DNA from: Papaver somniferum
Lineage: Eukaryota; Streptophyta; Magnoliopsida; Ranunculales; Papaveraceae
DNA length: 64,000 nt
Assembly: GCF_003573695.1 (NCBI RefSeq)
Contig: NW_020639929.1
Span: 263,620-327,619, forward strand
Reading direction: 5' to 3'
A program made the position numbers and the translations under genes. Below, in pieces: positions 35,136 through 47,015 of the stretch. The stretch's first letter is position 1, and each line of letters starts with the position of its first letter. The notes beneath the pieces were generated by a model that ran no database searches, was not told the origin of the DNA, and was given only the letters and a program-made list of their open reading frames with translations.

Positions 35136-37202
35136 ACAAGGTTCAACTCAGGTTATCAGGGTCAACTCTACTCAGTCAGCTAAACAATACTGAATCAGAC
35201 TGAATAAGCTCAGTCAGACAGGCCAAGGGTCTTTCTCACACATCTGTAACTCTCTAACTCTCTAACTCTACAACTCTAACTTTACAATTCTAACTCAAGA
35301 ACAACTTCAATCTACTCAAAGCATCGATTCAAATCATTTAAATTATAACTCAAAATTGATTTACAAGATAACAAGGTCTACCTGCAAATGCAGTTTCCAA
35401 GCCTCAACCACACACACCACTACTACTAGCTTTTCCTCCATATTTCCAACTCAAACATGTGTACGAAACCCTTAGCATTAAAATACATCTTACTTCACCT
35501 GCATTACGCAACACATACATTCAAGTAACTCTGTCTCACAGCTCAACACACCACCACTAAAACACTAACCATGTCATCTTAGACTCGAGCCACTTTTGCC
35601 AAACAAACTCCAAAGAAACTCACTTCCTGGATATAGTATTTCAGAGTCACAACACTTCACCTCCAAACTCATCTTCACCAATTCAACATCCACTTGCACA
35701 TTCATCACTGCATGACAGATATACAAGAACATCACCACAACAACATCAGTACCAGTTGTGACTCAATTCCAATCCCATAGCACTATCTAGCAACTCTGTC
35801 CGAACTGAACTTTGAATCCCAACTACAACACCCACAGTATTAACACCATCACCATTACCCATTTACTCCAACATAGTTAACCTTGCATATTCAAACTGAA
35901 TCCCTATCAACACCTTTAACAGAAACACACATTCTCCACCATACTTTCCATACTCAATTACAACCAGAACATCACCAACTCATTATCCATATTTGAAATT
36001 CCCCCATCCCTGTAATATTCGTTCTTATTTACCACAACTTTATAACCATATATACATTCATTTGAAAGTCTACAATCAATCTTATGAATATCCTTCTCAA
36101 TCTTAATTCATTAACAACTTCCTAAACTCACGGTGAAAATGAATAACTCAACTAAGATTATATAGAAAGATAATTACCTCAAACACAACCCAACAATAGT
36201 CTTCCCTGAATTGATGTTCCACCACCCACTGATGCTGAAAACAAATTCCCATCTCCCCTAAATTTGAAACAACCTTTGAATCAACACATCATCATCAATT
36301 ATACTCTGATATTAGTCTTCTCTTCTCAGTTTGATATAAAAACCCTAAGTTTCCATCATCACCATCAACCCTCAGATGAACCCTAGATCGATTCTTACTC
36401 CACAATTCGAGTTCATAACATCTATTCAACCCCTCAACTCAACCCGAATCACTTATCAATTCCAACATGCACTCAACATAAATCTCCAAAACCCTAAGTT
36501 CTTCAATTCATCATCAGAACCACTTCAAAACATCAATTAAACTGCAACCCGTTCGTCCGTCATCTACTAGAAACTCTTCAACCCAACTAATTTACTTCGA
36601 ACTCAAAGTATAACTACAAACCCTAGTTCTGCTTCTCTTTGATTCATCTTTCTTTTAATCTTCTTCAAGATCTAATCGAATAACACCACCATCAACCACT
36701 ACATGATATTCTCACACTTCCTAACGATCACACAACCTCCTCTTGATCTCAGAATCTCTCGCAGAACAGAATTAACAGAAGAAAGATAGAGAAGAAGAGA
36801 TAATAACGAAGAAGAAAGAAAGAAGAAGAAGGATGGAGAGAAAAGAAATAGAAAAGAGAGTTATCTTCTCGATCGGGTCAGGACAATACCAAGGATAACA
36901 CTGTTTCACCCATTTGATTTTCTAAGGGGAATCCCAGGGGGGTATAATTGTGAAAAGACTATTTTTCCCTTCAAATCAATCGGATGATAACCTCTTCGTC
37001 CGATGTCCGAATGACATGTTCGAGTAGTCCATTTCTCCTAAATTTTCGAGATCTATCTAATGATACTAGTTTCCTATCTAAAAATCTTTGTTAGATTAAT
37101 TCCTATTAATTAACGTTCGTATTAAACTAATCGAGTTATTATCGACTAACTCGTCTCTTGACTAGTCTAATAGCGTTGACGAGCTTAAGGGTCTTTACAT
37201 TC
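35136..37202 (-). repeat. LARD 3' LTR, truncated
   Basis: Aligns with 49468-51541 end to end, with scattered substitutions and indels (for example, the right copy has an extra stretch at about 50365-50405). The first 1.3 kb present in the other LTR is missing, and the homology starts abruptly at ACAAGGTTCAAC right after PMD exon sequence ending GGGTT. The missing part was lost by a deletion that also removed the flank duplication. Confidence 0.85.
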
Positions 37203-39079
37203 TCCCCACCTTATACATTTTCGTCCTCGAAAATCAAATCATCCTTCTGGTCTTCAAAACTACCCACCTTATAGAATAATTTCATCTTTTGTCTAAGCGC
37301 AAACATAAAACAAAGCACAAACTTATATGGCTTTCTACAACTAAAATTTGTGGCTCTAGGTTCAACCATACTAATTTTAGTAACTATAAAATTAGGAAGT
37401 CTATTTTTTTTCCTTAAACTAATTTCTATTTTATAAGATATATGTCTCTAACTTCAAGGAAGAATCCTACGAATCTTTCTAAGCGAACTTACATCTATTG
37501 GTTTTCTAAATTAATTTACAGTATTTTCTATGATCGGTCATCTCTGAATGCAGTTGCCCTGTCAAGGTTGGCAAATCCCTACAATGCCTTCCTACGAACA
37601 GAGAAAACACAACCTTCACTATTCCCCGGTGCTGGATTAAATAAGTGTTAACTTAGTATGACTAAGTAATTTCTAAATTATATTATAACTGATTTGACTT
37701 AAATTTTTTACTTCATAAAATATATACATAATTCACATCATTTTAAACAATTTAATCATCTAAATATTTATTTCTTTTACCAATATATGTAATCCCAATT
37801 CGATTTTATGTCAACTTATAATATTTGATAATTTTAACTTTAGTGTGATATTATATATATAAATTTTTTAAATATTATCTATTATAAATTTCTACCAGCT
37901 TAATTACTCAAATACTATCATCAATTGTGTTATTGTTCTCATTATTCTTAAGTTGCTAGTCCAGTTGGTACACTTAGCCTTAATCTTCTAAATACAATTC
38001 CACATTCACATAAAGATTGATATAATATATTTTCTTTAATCAAATTGAATCCTATACTATATCTGGTTTATATATTGGCGTTGGTAATCTAATATGATTT
38101 AAATTTGAGTCTCATAAAATTATAATATATCCTAACAGTCTTTAGATTTTTCTATTAACGTAGAGTATCCTATTCATATACAAATTTATTTTCTTTTAAT
38201 TCTACTATTACACAAAACATTCAAATACTACTATTACTATTCCATGTATATTTACTTCATTTTAGAGACTTACTGAATCATTGGTTAGACTAAGATAATT
38301 TAGGTATAAGATTACTAAGAAATTTAGTCTTTTTATTTTATACAATTTATCTGCACGTTCTTAGGTCTAATTTAATAAATCTTATATTATATATCTGATT
38401 TCATTGCAAAAGAGAATATTTCTAATTCTATTAAATTTAAAAATCTAGCCATAGACAATTACTAATAATCTTCGCGTAGTTACTTAATCTAATTATTACT
38501 TTTTCCGTTATACATTTCCTAATAAGATTTTTAATTAGCTAAAGTTCAATACAATATTATTTAATAAATGTTATAAAATTACTTTTATCATGATTATTTG
38601 TGATCTTGTTATCATTTAATATGTGTAACATTAATGGTCGAACTATTATTTTACCTACTCTTAAAAAATGTTATTAAGTCCCAAAAAAATTATCAATATT
38701 TATGTGATTATAAATTGTTGGCCCTACTTATAAGTCAAGGTCCTCGATAAATTTCTATGTGACATTGAAAACCCATCAATGATACTAATCTCACTATTTT
38801 TAGTATTGAATTATGTACATGTTCATACTTTTTAGACTAATTACTCTCTAATCTTTATTAGCTAAATTTATTGGTGTACCCTACAATTTTTACTTCATTA
38901 CCTATACAAACAAACAACCAAACAAACAAAACAAATCAATCACTCAAATAAATCTTTTAATTATTGATAGCTTTTACTGATTAAGATTTATCTCACAACC
39001 CAACCCAGTTCTAAACTAATCTAGTTCACTAACTGGCACTGGATATTTCTATTGTTTCCCATATAAGATCTAATAATGA
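37203..39079 (-). other. LARD internal region, non-coding
   Basis: About 1.9 kb, very AT-rich, with no gag, protease or pol motif on either strand. Only the first 40 bases (polypurine tract and the relic of a polyprotein end) and the primer-binding site at the other edge are recognisable. Confidence 0.75.
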
Positions 39080-39091
39080 GCTCTGATACCA
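39080..39091 (-). other. LARD primer-binding site
   Basis: The minus strand reads TGGTATCAGAGC (initiator Met tRNA complement), four bases from the LTR start TGTAACGCCCC at 39096. It sets the orientation of the element. Confidence 0.85.
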
Positions 39092-39095
39092 ACAC

Positions 39096-39575
39096 TGTAA
39101 CGCCCCCTAAGCTAGCAGCTAAGTAAACCAACAGATTAAACTAAATAAAGAGGCACTATGAATCTAAATCATTTACTTAAACATTCAATTAAGAAATTTG
39201 TTACAAAACTTAACCCAAAACTAACGCCGCTCAGAAATATATATATACAAGAACTCCTTTCAAATGATACACATACAATAGTCATTTGGTTTGCAAATAA
39301 AATTCACAACATAATAAACATAGCAATATTTAACTAATTAACAGAGTCAACTCCTTGAAGCTTTCGCTGTGCAACTCTGATCTGTCTTTGAAACTGAAAG
39401 TGGAAAAGGGTGAGCACAGAGTGCCCAGTAGGAATAACATTTAACTTTAAAGAAATCATGAGCAAGATTTGAAAAACAATTAATGTTTTTCCAAACATCA
39501 GTGACTAAGTCACTGGAATGTACAAACATGTATATGGACAAACTCCTTCGTCAAACAATGTACAATATGGTTGTG
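39096..39575 (-). repeat. LARD 5' LTR, inner piece
   Basis: Begins TGTAACGCCCCC and is broken at TTGTG (39571-39575), the target duplication of the gypsy element. It resumes at 48648. Confidence 0.8.
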
Positions 39576-41201
39576 TGATAGACGCATTTATGTGTCTAAT
39601 ATAGCTCATTTGTATATATTGTTAGTACTCGATATTGTACTTATTTGGTTATTTTATGTATTTGTAGGTGTTTTTGGAAAATAATCTCTTGCGGCGAATT
39701 TGGCTAAAAATGTGGCATTTGGACCTCCGTTGATAACGTACCGGAAGCGCCTCAGAAGTGTACCGGAAGTATCCCAGAAATACCCCGGAGGAACCCCGAA
39801 AAAAGTGCGGAAAATGCCCCAGAGGACACTTGCTATACGGACCCTTGATTTTGGATAAGGGGTAACCTAATTACTAAGGGGTGACCCATTTCCAGACATC
39901 TGCTAAAGGGAGACCAGCCACAGATAAGGGGAGGTCAACTTCTCAAATTTAAAAGCAAATTTTGGCGGGAAAATGCATGCAGCGTCTGGCAGATTTGAAG
40001 ATCGAATTTTGGACGTGATTTTAAGAGATTCAATTGCTGTATTTGGTACGTATGGACTCTGCATGACTAAACAGGCCTGATACAATCAATTGGACCCAAC
40101 CAATTGGGCTGGAATGGCCGAGAGAGAGTTTCAAAGTCTCAACAGAGAGACGTGTTCTGTTTCGAGTTCAGGAGATTTTTGAGAGATTTCTGGAGGACTT
40201 TGACGCTGGATTAACATGTACATGGTCTTATTCAAGTCTAGGAAAGAGTTTGGTAGCTATTTTAGCTAACAGCACGTGAAAAAGCTCAACAGAAGCGATT
40301 ATTCTCTCAACAGCGCAGAGAAGAAAAAGAAAGAAAAAGTCGGAATTTATACGAGATATTTGGGGTCTGTGGAATATAAGAGTTGTTTCAAGTCATTAAA
40401 GGGGTGAGAAACCCTTAGGAGAGAGTTAGGAGGAGTTTAGAGACGAGTAGAGGAAGTTACAGAGAATTGGTGCTGCTGCTGCTGCTGCCATTGAAGAACC
40501 TGAAGAACACGAAGAACAGACTCGCAGAGTCCGTCGTTCTTCAGCAGTCTTATTTCAAAACCAACTGTCGTTGTTTTACAGCAGTTGGTGCTACTATCGT
40601 TGTTTTTAAGACCCTTCCACTTTGTAACAGTGACGCTGTAACATTTATACAGCGTTGCAAACTTCTTTTTACACCATTTTCATCAATAAAAACACATATT
40701 AAGCCATGAATACATCTTATGATCATGTTTTTGGGATGAGGAGCTAAACCCAATCCAAGGGGTGACAGAGGAAGCCATTCTCACAATAATTATGTGGTAA
40801 TCTCTATTTTATTAATTTATGCAATATTTTTTATGATTAATTGCATTGATAAAAATGATTTAAATGGTTTTTATTAATCAACTGTGTTTTCCCTTGATAA
40901 TGCATGCTTAGTTTTAGACTCTTGATGCATTATACTTGTGATTAACATTTGATATTTTGGAAAATCTGCTCTTGGCAATTTTTAGAATCAACCCAATTAT
41001 TTAAATTGCATAGTAAAAAAATATTAGATCACATAAGTATTGTTGATTGGTGGAATCTTAACCCCTATTTCTCCATAAATTTTACTTCAGTTTGCTATTT
41101 TTCCTAAATTTTATTTAAATCTAGAAATTTTGTTACCTTCACAAGTCTGAAAAGACCCCTTTTTACCACTATTACTACAATCACTATTTGAAAAACCATC
41201 A
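39576..41201 (+). repeat. 5' LTR of the gag-protease element
   Basis: TGATAGACGCATTTATG to AAAAACCATCA, 1626 bp. It contains a (GCT) microsatellite at about 40471-40488, with six units against four in the 3' LTR. Short open frames in both LTRs are identical shadows and not genes. Confidence 0.92.
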
Positions 41202-41207
41202 AATTTT

Positions 41208-41226
41208 TGGCGCCGCCGACGCGGAC
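41208..41226 (+). other. Primer-binding site of the gag-protease element
   Basis: TGGCGCCGCCGACGCGGAC lies six bases after the LTR. It resembles the TGGCGCCGTTGCCGGGGA site common in Tat/Athila gypsy elements, with several changes in its 3' half. Confidence 0.7.
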
Positions 41227-42332
41227 CTGTGTTTAGTTAGCATTTTTTTTAGATTTTTATTATTTTTATTATTTTTGTTCTTCTTTACGTTTTTGGTTTT
41301 TTTTGTTTGTTTCCTTGCAGATTTTTGAAAGTTGGAGCGAAAGACAATTTTGCCAAAGCTTGTGGTGATTTACTTAAAGTTTGGGAGCGAAAAGCAAAGC
41401 TAAAGGAGCGAAAAGAAGAATTTTATTTATTTATTTTGATAAAAAGAGAAAAAAAAAGAGAGACATTTTTTTTTGTAATTTTTTTTTTTAGACTTTCTTT
41501 TCTTTTTTTTTTTTTGGACTTTGGACATTAATTTTGGGACATTTTTATTTTTATTTTTAAACCCTACGGAAGGGTACCCTTAAATATAAACTGTTTGCAG
41601 GGAAGGACGACGATTACGATATCGTCTCGGCCCCTCGGGTTCGCACACGGCATAGGAGTCGTGGCCCGAGTCGACTTCAGCGGTTCTTCGCCCGTCTGGT
41701 ACGGGAGGTAAAATTCTAAACACCCGCGAATCTCCTGCAAGCGGGTTACTGGACTCCTTAAGGTGAATATATGTTGAGGACTTGAATATGGACTGTTTTT
41801 AAATTCCTAGTAAAGGGCAAGGACTGGACCATATAAGATAAGGGTTCGGATTTCATCACCGCTCCCTTCTTGCCCGCCTTAGGAAAACGAAACCTAAAGC
41901 GAACCTAAGCCTAAAATTTGGACTAGAAAGAGACCTATAGGGTATCGAGCTTAACAGGACAATCATTCGAAAAATATTGGTTACTCTTTTAAGCACACCT
42001 TGAAGTTCTTGACGGTTACTGCGAGTTGAATGCGTGACTGCGCCGCATTGGATCGGTGAGGTTTTGGGTATCAAAGCTCCACTGAGCTTCCCTCGCCTCG
42101 ATTCAACTTGCTTTAACTCGGATTGATTCCAGAGGGGTTTGCTCAAATTGTAACGAATTCCGTTTCGAAGGATTAGAAGCTGGTCTAGAAACAATCTAAG
42201 TGGAGCCATCATGCTTGTTGTTTGCTAGAAATCTTTAGGTTTGCTGTGGTAAATCGAGTCATCCTGCTGTGTGATTGCTAGAACCTTCCTGTTAGGATTT
42301 TTTTTTTTTTTTTTTTGAATTCTTTTTAGTGT
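41227..42332 (+). other. Leader between primer-binding site and gag
   Basis: No domain is seen. T- and A-homopolymers lie at about 41240-41520 and 42299-42316. Long untranslated leaders are normal for Tat/Athila elements. Confidence 0.6.
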
Positions 42333-44044
42333 ATGCCCGATTTTGTTAGGGCTTGGAAAAGAGATACTCTAGGTCGATTGATTAGCGAAAAACCTAGTAG
42401 TTCTTCTGATTTAAGCAGGGAGCTCGAAGATTCTTCTTTTGAGAGCCCTGTTTTTGGAAACTTCAGTTTTGAGAATCTGTCTCTTTGTGAGGAAAGTACC
42501 CCCTAGTACTCCAGTTGTGCCAGCGATGGCAACTTTGAAAGATTACATGTTCCCAACTAGGACCAACCGAGCTTCATGCATTAAATTGCCAGCCACTACG
42601 GCTAATTTCGAGATAAAACCTAGTATTCTTCAAATGATCCCTATATTCTTAGGAAAATGATGAGAACCCTTATTTTCATATTAGGGACTTTGAGGAAATC
42701 TGTGGGACAATTAGGATAAAGGACCTTACTGATGAAGTCTTGAAACTTAAAATGTTTCCCTTTTCCTTGAGAGATAAAGCCAAGACCTGGCTTAATAACC
42801 TACCGTCTGAATCCATAGAAACATGGCAGGAACTTATCGCTGCCTTCTATATGAAATTCTACCCTAAGCATAAAACTGCAGCTGTTAGGCAGAAAATTAG
42901 TGCTAGTGTGCAACAAGAGGGAGAGTCTCTGTATAGGTTTTTAGAGCGATTCAATGATCTCCTATCTCAGTGTCCTCACCATGGATTTGATAATATGAAA
43001 CTTGTACAGATTATTTATGATGGTTTAGACTATTCGACCAAAGCCATGGTTGAGTCTATGTGCGCTGGTGAGTTCACTAGTAAAAATGCTGATGATGCTT
43101 TTGCCTTCTTAGGAGCTATCGCTGAAAAATCCCAACAGTGGGAATCTTGTGTTGAACCCCCTAAAAGACTCTTGGTCAATAGAAGTAGCACCAATATGGT
43201 AGATACGAGTTTTGCGTCAGATGCTAAGTTTGCTGCTTTATCCAGAAGGTTAGAAGCTTTAGAAATGGGTCAGACTAAAAATAGGTCCCTTGTTGAACCT
43301 AATAGAGCCTCTCAAGTCTCTAGTTGTGGAATAGAGCCAGATAATTCGTTTTGGGAAGGTCAGGTTAGTGAAGAGCAAGCCCATGCTGTCTATAACAACT
43401 CTAGGTTTGAGAACCGTCAGAAGTTTGACCCATACTCAGAAACCTACAACCCTGGTTGGAGAAACCACCTAATTTCTCTTGGTCTAAGGGCCAGAGTCAA
43501 GGCCAGTCTAGCAATTCTCAGCCTCCCCCAGGTTTTGGTTTTAAGAACTCTTCAGGTCAAACCCAGTTTCAGAACACTTCCGAGAAAAAGATCTCTACCT
43601 TAGAGGATACTCTCACTATGTTAGCAAATAACCATGAAATGCTAACAAAGAACCACATGAGCTTTCAACAAGAAACTAGGCAAGAATTGAAGAATACTTC
43701 CCAGAGTCTTGCCAAGTTAGAACTTCAAGTAGGACAAATAGCTAAGTTCATAAGTGAGAGAGAAGATGGAAGGTTCCCTAGTCGTACTGATCCCAACCCA
43801 AAAGGAGAGAAATCGTACAATCATGTGAATGCTGTCACAACCCTAAGGAGTGGAAAGAAAGTTGACAACAAGGTCGCCATGCCTGATAGTGAACATGCTG
43901 TAGTTCACCCTGCTGAGCCAGAAAATGAGGAGACTGATAGAGTCTCCAAAGAGACCAATGAGGGTCCTGTTGAGCCTCACTTTGTTCCCAGAGCCCCGTT
44001 TCCCCAGCTGCTAGTTCCGACTAAGAGGGAGTCCAACTTTAATG
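42333..44044 (+). pseudogene. gag of the young gypsy element, frameshifted
   Basis: Probable start MPDFVRAWKRDT at 42333. The retrotransposon gag domain follows: DENPYFHIRDFEEICGTIR (about 42660), then KMFPFSLRDKAKTWLNNLP and EFYPKH-type AAFYMKFYPKHK up to about 43150. Next come NPGWRNH and a Gln/Ser-rich linker, with a helix (LEDTLTMLANNHEMLTKNH) and RSGKKVDNK near the end. Frames change at about 42505 (C-run), 42655 (A-run), 43470 (C-run) and 44045 (T-run), each at a short homopolymer. The gag protein would form the virus-like particle. No zinc knuckle is seen, which fits Athila/Tat gags. Confidence 0.85.
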
Positions 44045-45658
44045 ATATTGGAGGTTTTTAAGCAGGTTAATATCAACCTTCCATTATTAGATGCAATTAG
44101 GCAGATTCCCTCTTATGCCAAGTTCCTTAAGGACTTGTGTACGCGAAAGCGTAAGCTCAGTGTCCAGAAGAAAGCCTTCATAGCTAGTCATGTGAGTTCT
44201 ATTATTCAGAATACCACTACTCCTAAGTATAAAGACCCAGGGTCCCCTACCATTGCTTGTACAATAGGTAAGTACCGTGTTGAGAAAGCGTTGCTTGACT
44301 TAGGAGCCAGTGTGAACTTACTGCCATACCATGTGTACCTTAAGCTAGGACTTGGTGAGATGAAACCTACCCAGATAACACTCCAGTTAGCTGATAGGTC
44401 CGTTAAAATCCCTCGTGGTGTGATCGAGGATGTTCTTATTGAGGTCGACAAGTTTATTTATCCAGTGGATTTCGTGGTCCTAGATACCCAACCTGTCCCC
44501 GACCCAGAGAACCAAATACCTGTGATTTTAGGTCGCCCATTCTTAGCTACGTCTAATGCGATCATAAACTGTCGAAATGGTATTATGAATCTGTCTTTTG
44601 GTAATATGACTATTGAGCTGAATATTTTTAATGTAAACAAGCTACATTCTGAGCTAGATAACACATGTATTGAAGAGGTGAACATGATAGGAACCTTAGT
44701 TCAGGAGTCATTACCAAACATCGTATCGGAAAATACATTGGAGAGTTGTTTATCCCATTTTAGCCTGGATTTCGATGATAATAGTAACATTGAACAAGTT
44801 AATGCTTTGTTGGATTCTGTTCCTATGTTAGATATTGATATATGGAAAACTAGGTTCGAACCATTACTAGCTTCTGAGTCTATCTTAATACCGTATTTAA
44901 AAGAGCCTCCTGAGTTGGAGTCTAATTATACATTTTTAGGCCCACCCGAGTCTTTCCCTGTGATTATAGCTTCCGATTTGGATAGTGTTCAGGAAAGTAG
45001 GCCAGAGACCGTGCTTCAAGAAAATAAGGAAGCCTTAGAGTGGACCATAGAAGATATGAAGCAAGCTGAGGATGAACCACCTGATTATGACTTAGAGAAA
45101 GCAATTGACCTTTTTCAAGAACCCGATGGTCTAGAAATTAGGAACATTGTGACTAGTCATTGTAGAGGCACACAAAATTCTAAGTTTGGGGGTAGAGAAC
45201 TAGAAGAATCTCTTGAGTATTTTAAGGACTGGGAAGATCCGGAAATTCAAGCAATAATGAGAGGTTTGTGTGAGAGTAGTGAAAACCCTAAGTTTGGGGC
45301 TAGTAATGATTCTTGTGACCGTCAATTATCCCTATTAGAAGTCCCTAACTTGGGACTCGAGCCTAGTGAGGTATTCCATGAGTCTATTCAGACTCCACAA
45401 CCCGATCCTCCTGATAATGTCCAGGAAAAAATCCATATATTAGAGACCCGTTTTTCGGATGAAGCTGTTTACACTCATATGAAGCCCAAGTGGTCACCCG
45501 AGATAAATCCAGTTGTCTTGCGAGAAACTTTAGATCAGGTTGTGTTCTATCTGCTCATTTTTCTAATCTTGAGCATTTGTCTCCTATTCGTGGCAGTTCT
45601 ATTTGGTCTTATGGACCAACAATTGTTTCGACTATTGGTATACGACTTTGGAAGGTGA
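44045..45658 (+). CDS. Aspartic protease ORF with unfamiliar C-terminal extension
   Basis: A 538-residue open frame (ATG 44042), originally in frame with gag. Residues about 10-60 are the conserved linker (LLDAIRQIPSYAKFLKDLCT). The retropepsin-like domain has active site ALLDLGASVNLLP (Asp about 86) and the flap-to-end ILGRPFLAT (about 163-170). Residues about 270-340 still resemble the pre-RT linker (PPELESNYTFLGPPESFPVIIASDL, WTIEDMK). The polymerase that should follow is absent. Instead an acidic region with SKFGG and PKFGA and a terminal hydrophobic helix (about 500-522) complete the frame. It processes gag if active. The extension has no family I recognise. Confidence 0.8.
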   Translation: MLEVFKQVNINLPLLDAIRQIPSYAKFLKDLCTRKRKLSVQKKAFIASHVSSIIQNTTTPKYKDPGSPTIACTIGKYRVEKALLDLGASVNLLPYHVYLKLGLGEMKPTQITLQLADRSVKIPRGVIEDVLIEVDKFIYPVDFVVLDTQPVPDPENQIPVILGRPFLATSNAIINCRNGIMNLSFGNMTIELNIFNVNKLHSELDNTCIEEVNMIGTLVQESLPNIVSENTLESCLSHFSLDFDDNSNIEQVNALLDSVPMLDIDIWKTRFEPLLASESILIPYLKEPPELESNYTFLGPPESFPVIIASDLDSVQESRPETVLQENKEALEWTIEDMKQAEDEPPDYDLEKAIDLFQEPDGLEIRNIVTSHCRGTQNSKFGGRELEESLEYFKDWEDPEIQAIMRGLCESSENPKFGASNDSCDRQLSLLEVPNLGLEPSEVFHESIQTPQPDPPDNVQEKIHILETRFSDEAVYTHMKPKWSPEINPVVLRETLDQVVFYLLIFLILSICLLFVAVLFGLMDQQLFRLLVYDFGR

Positions 45659-46272
45659 CAATTCTTTTTGAGGTATTTGATGTCTAGCTAATGACTATAA
45701 ATTTAGCATTTACTGGGAGGCTCCCGCGTTCATGTGATACGGTAATATCCTTCCTTATTTCTTTTTCCTCCAGTGGTAATAGTTTCTCCTTGTTCATGCT
45801 TTTAATTTCATCTTTAGAACATTGAGGACAATGTTAGATTTAAGTTTGGGGGTGGGGAAGAAACACTTTTTGTCACATTTTTGCAATAAATAAACTCCAG
45901 AGCCTAGAAATTTATGCCTATTGAGGATTGCACTAACTAATCTAAGTGGATGGAAGCATTTTGATTGTAGGAGTTTGAGGAACCAATCTGATTAGATGGA
46001 AACATCTAAAGAGTCTATTCATAAAAGCACAGAGCTCAGGTGTTAGAAATAACATGATAGTTTCACCATATCTCGTTGAGTCCTTTTCACTTCTATTTTT
46101 ATTTTATTTTGTTTTTAAACTATGTTTCTCTAAGTGATAGGTGGGGCCCACGATTCAAGTTGTTACCAATGCTAGGGTGAATTAGAGTGATTGAGATACC
46201 ATGAAAAAAAAAAAAAAAAGAAAAAAGAAAAGAGATGAAAAAAAAAAAAAGATGAAAAAAAATGGTAGTTAC

Positions 46273-46316
<44 letters not shown>

Positions 46317-47015
46317 AAAAAAAAGAGAAGAAAGAAATTGAGACCAGACCATTTGACCAAAAGGAATAAATTCAATAAAGTCGACCACTGGTACCCTTGT
46401 ATATGCCAGTTGTGTTGACCTAGAGTTAGGTTATCGACCACTGGTACCTTTGTATATGCCAATGTGTTGATATTAGTCAGACTAGTATCTCAATCCATTA
46501 GGATAGGTTCATTTTGGCGGAGGCCTTCAGACAGATATGGGAAACGCCGTTCACTTAGTAAACATCAAAACCATCTATGTTTTTCTATATCCATCTTCTT
46601 GATCTATCCATGTGATTAGTTTTGACTCCGAATATGATGTCCATAGTGCAACTATCTGAGTAGAGCTCTGTCACTTTATATGAATTTTAGTATGCTTGAG
46701 TGCAAACTCGTGTACAGCAATTGGAATTTCGCATCAGGGTACTTCTTCCTTTAGTCAATAAGTATGCCAACCAAGGAGATTCTTTAGTGCCTTCCAAGGT
46801 TCTGCGTAGATAGCTAAGGTCTGGAGTACAGGTTTTGTGGGTATATCTCTGGTAAGCCCTCCCGAGACTATAACTCGGCCACTAGGGCCACCTAGGGGTT
46901 TAAAGGCTTATTGCATACGCTAAATGCAATCGACGATGCCTGCGACAGTGAGTTAGGATTTTATTTTGTAGTTTTGATTTGCTCGGGACTAGCAAATAAT
47001 AAGTTTGGGGGTATT
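45659..47015 (+). other. 3' non-coding region of the gag-protease element, with A-rich block, tandem repeat and polypurine tracts
   Basis: Features: TTACTGGGAGGCTCCCG (about 45710), a relic of the Tat/Athila post-pol stretch; TAAGTTTGGGGGTGGGG (45841-45857); an A-rich block with a run of about 40 A (46205-46325); two copies of a roughly 60-bp unit around CGACCACTGGTACC (about 46381 and 46434); and the final polypurine tract TAAGTTTGGGGGTATT at 47000-47015 against the LTR. No gene. Confidence 0.75.

Noticed and set aside
39903..40753. Small open frames repeated at 47343-48141
   Set aside because: They lie in the two LTR copies, are duplicated with them, and have no coding pattern.
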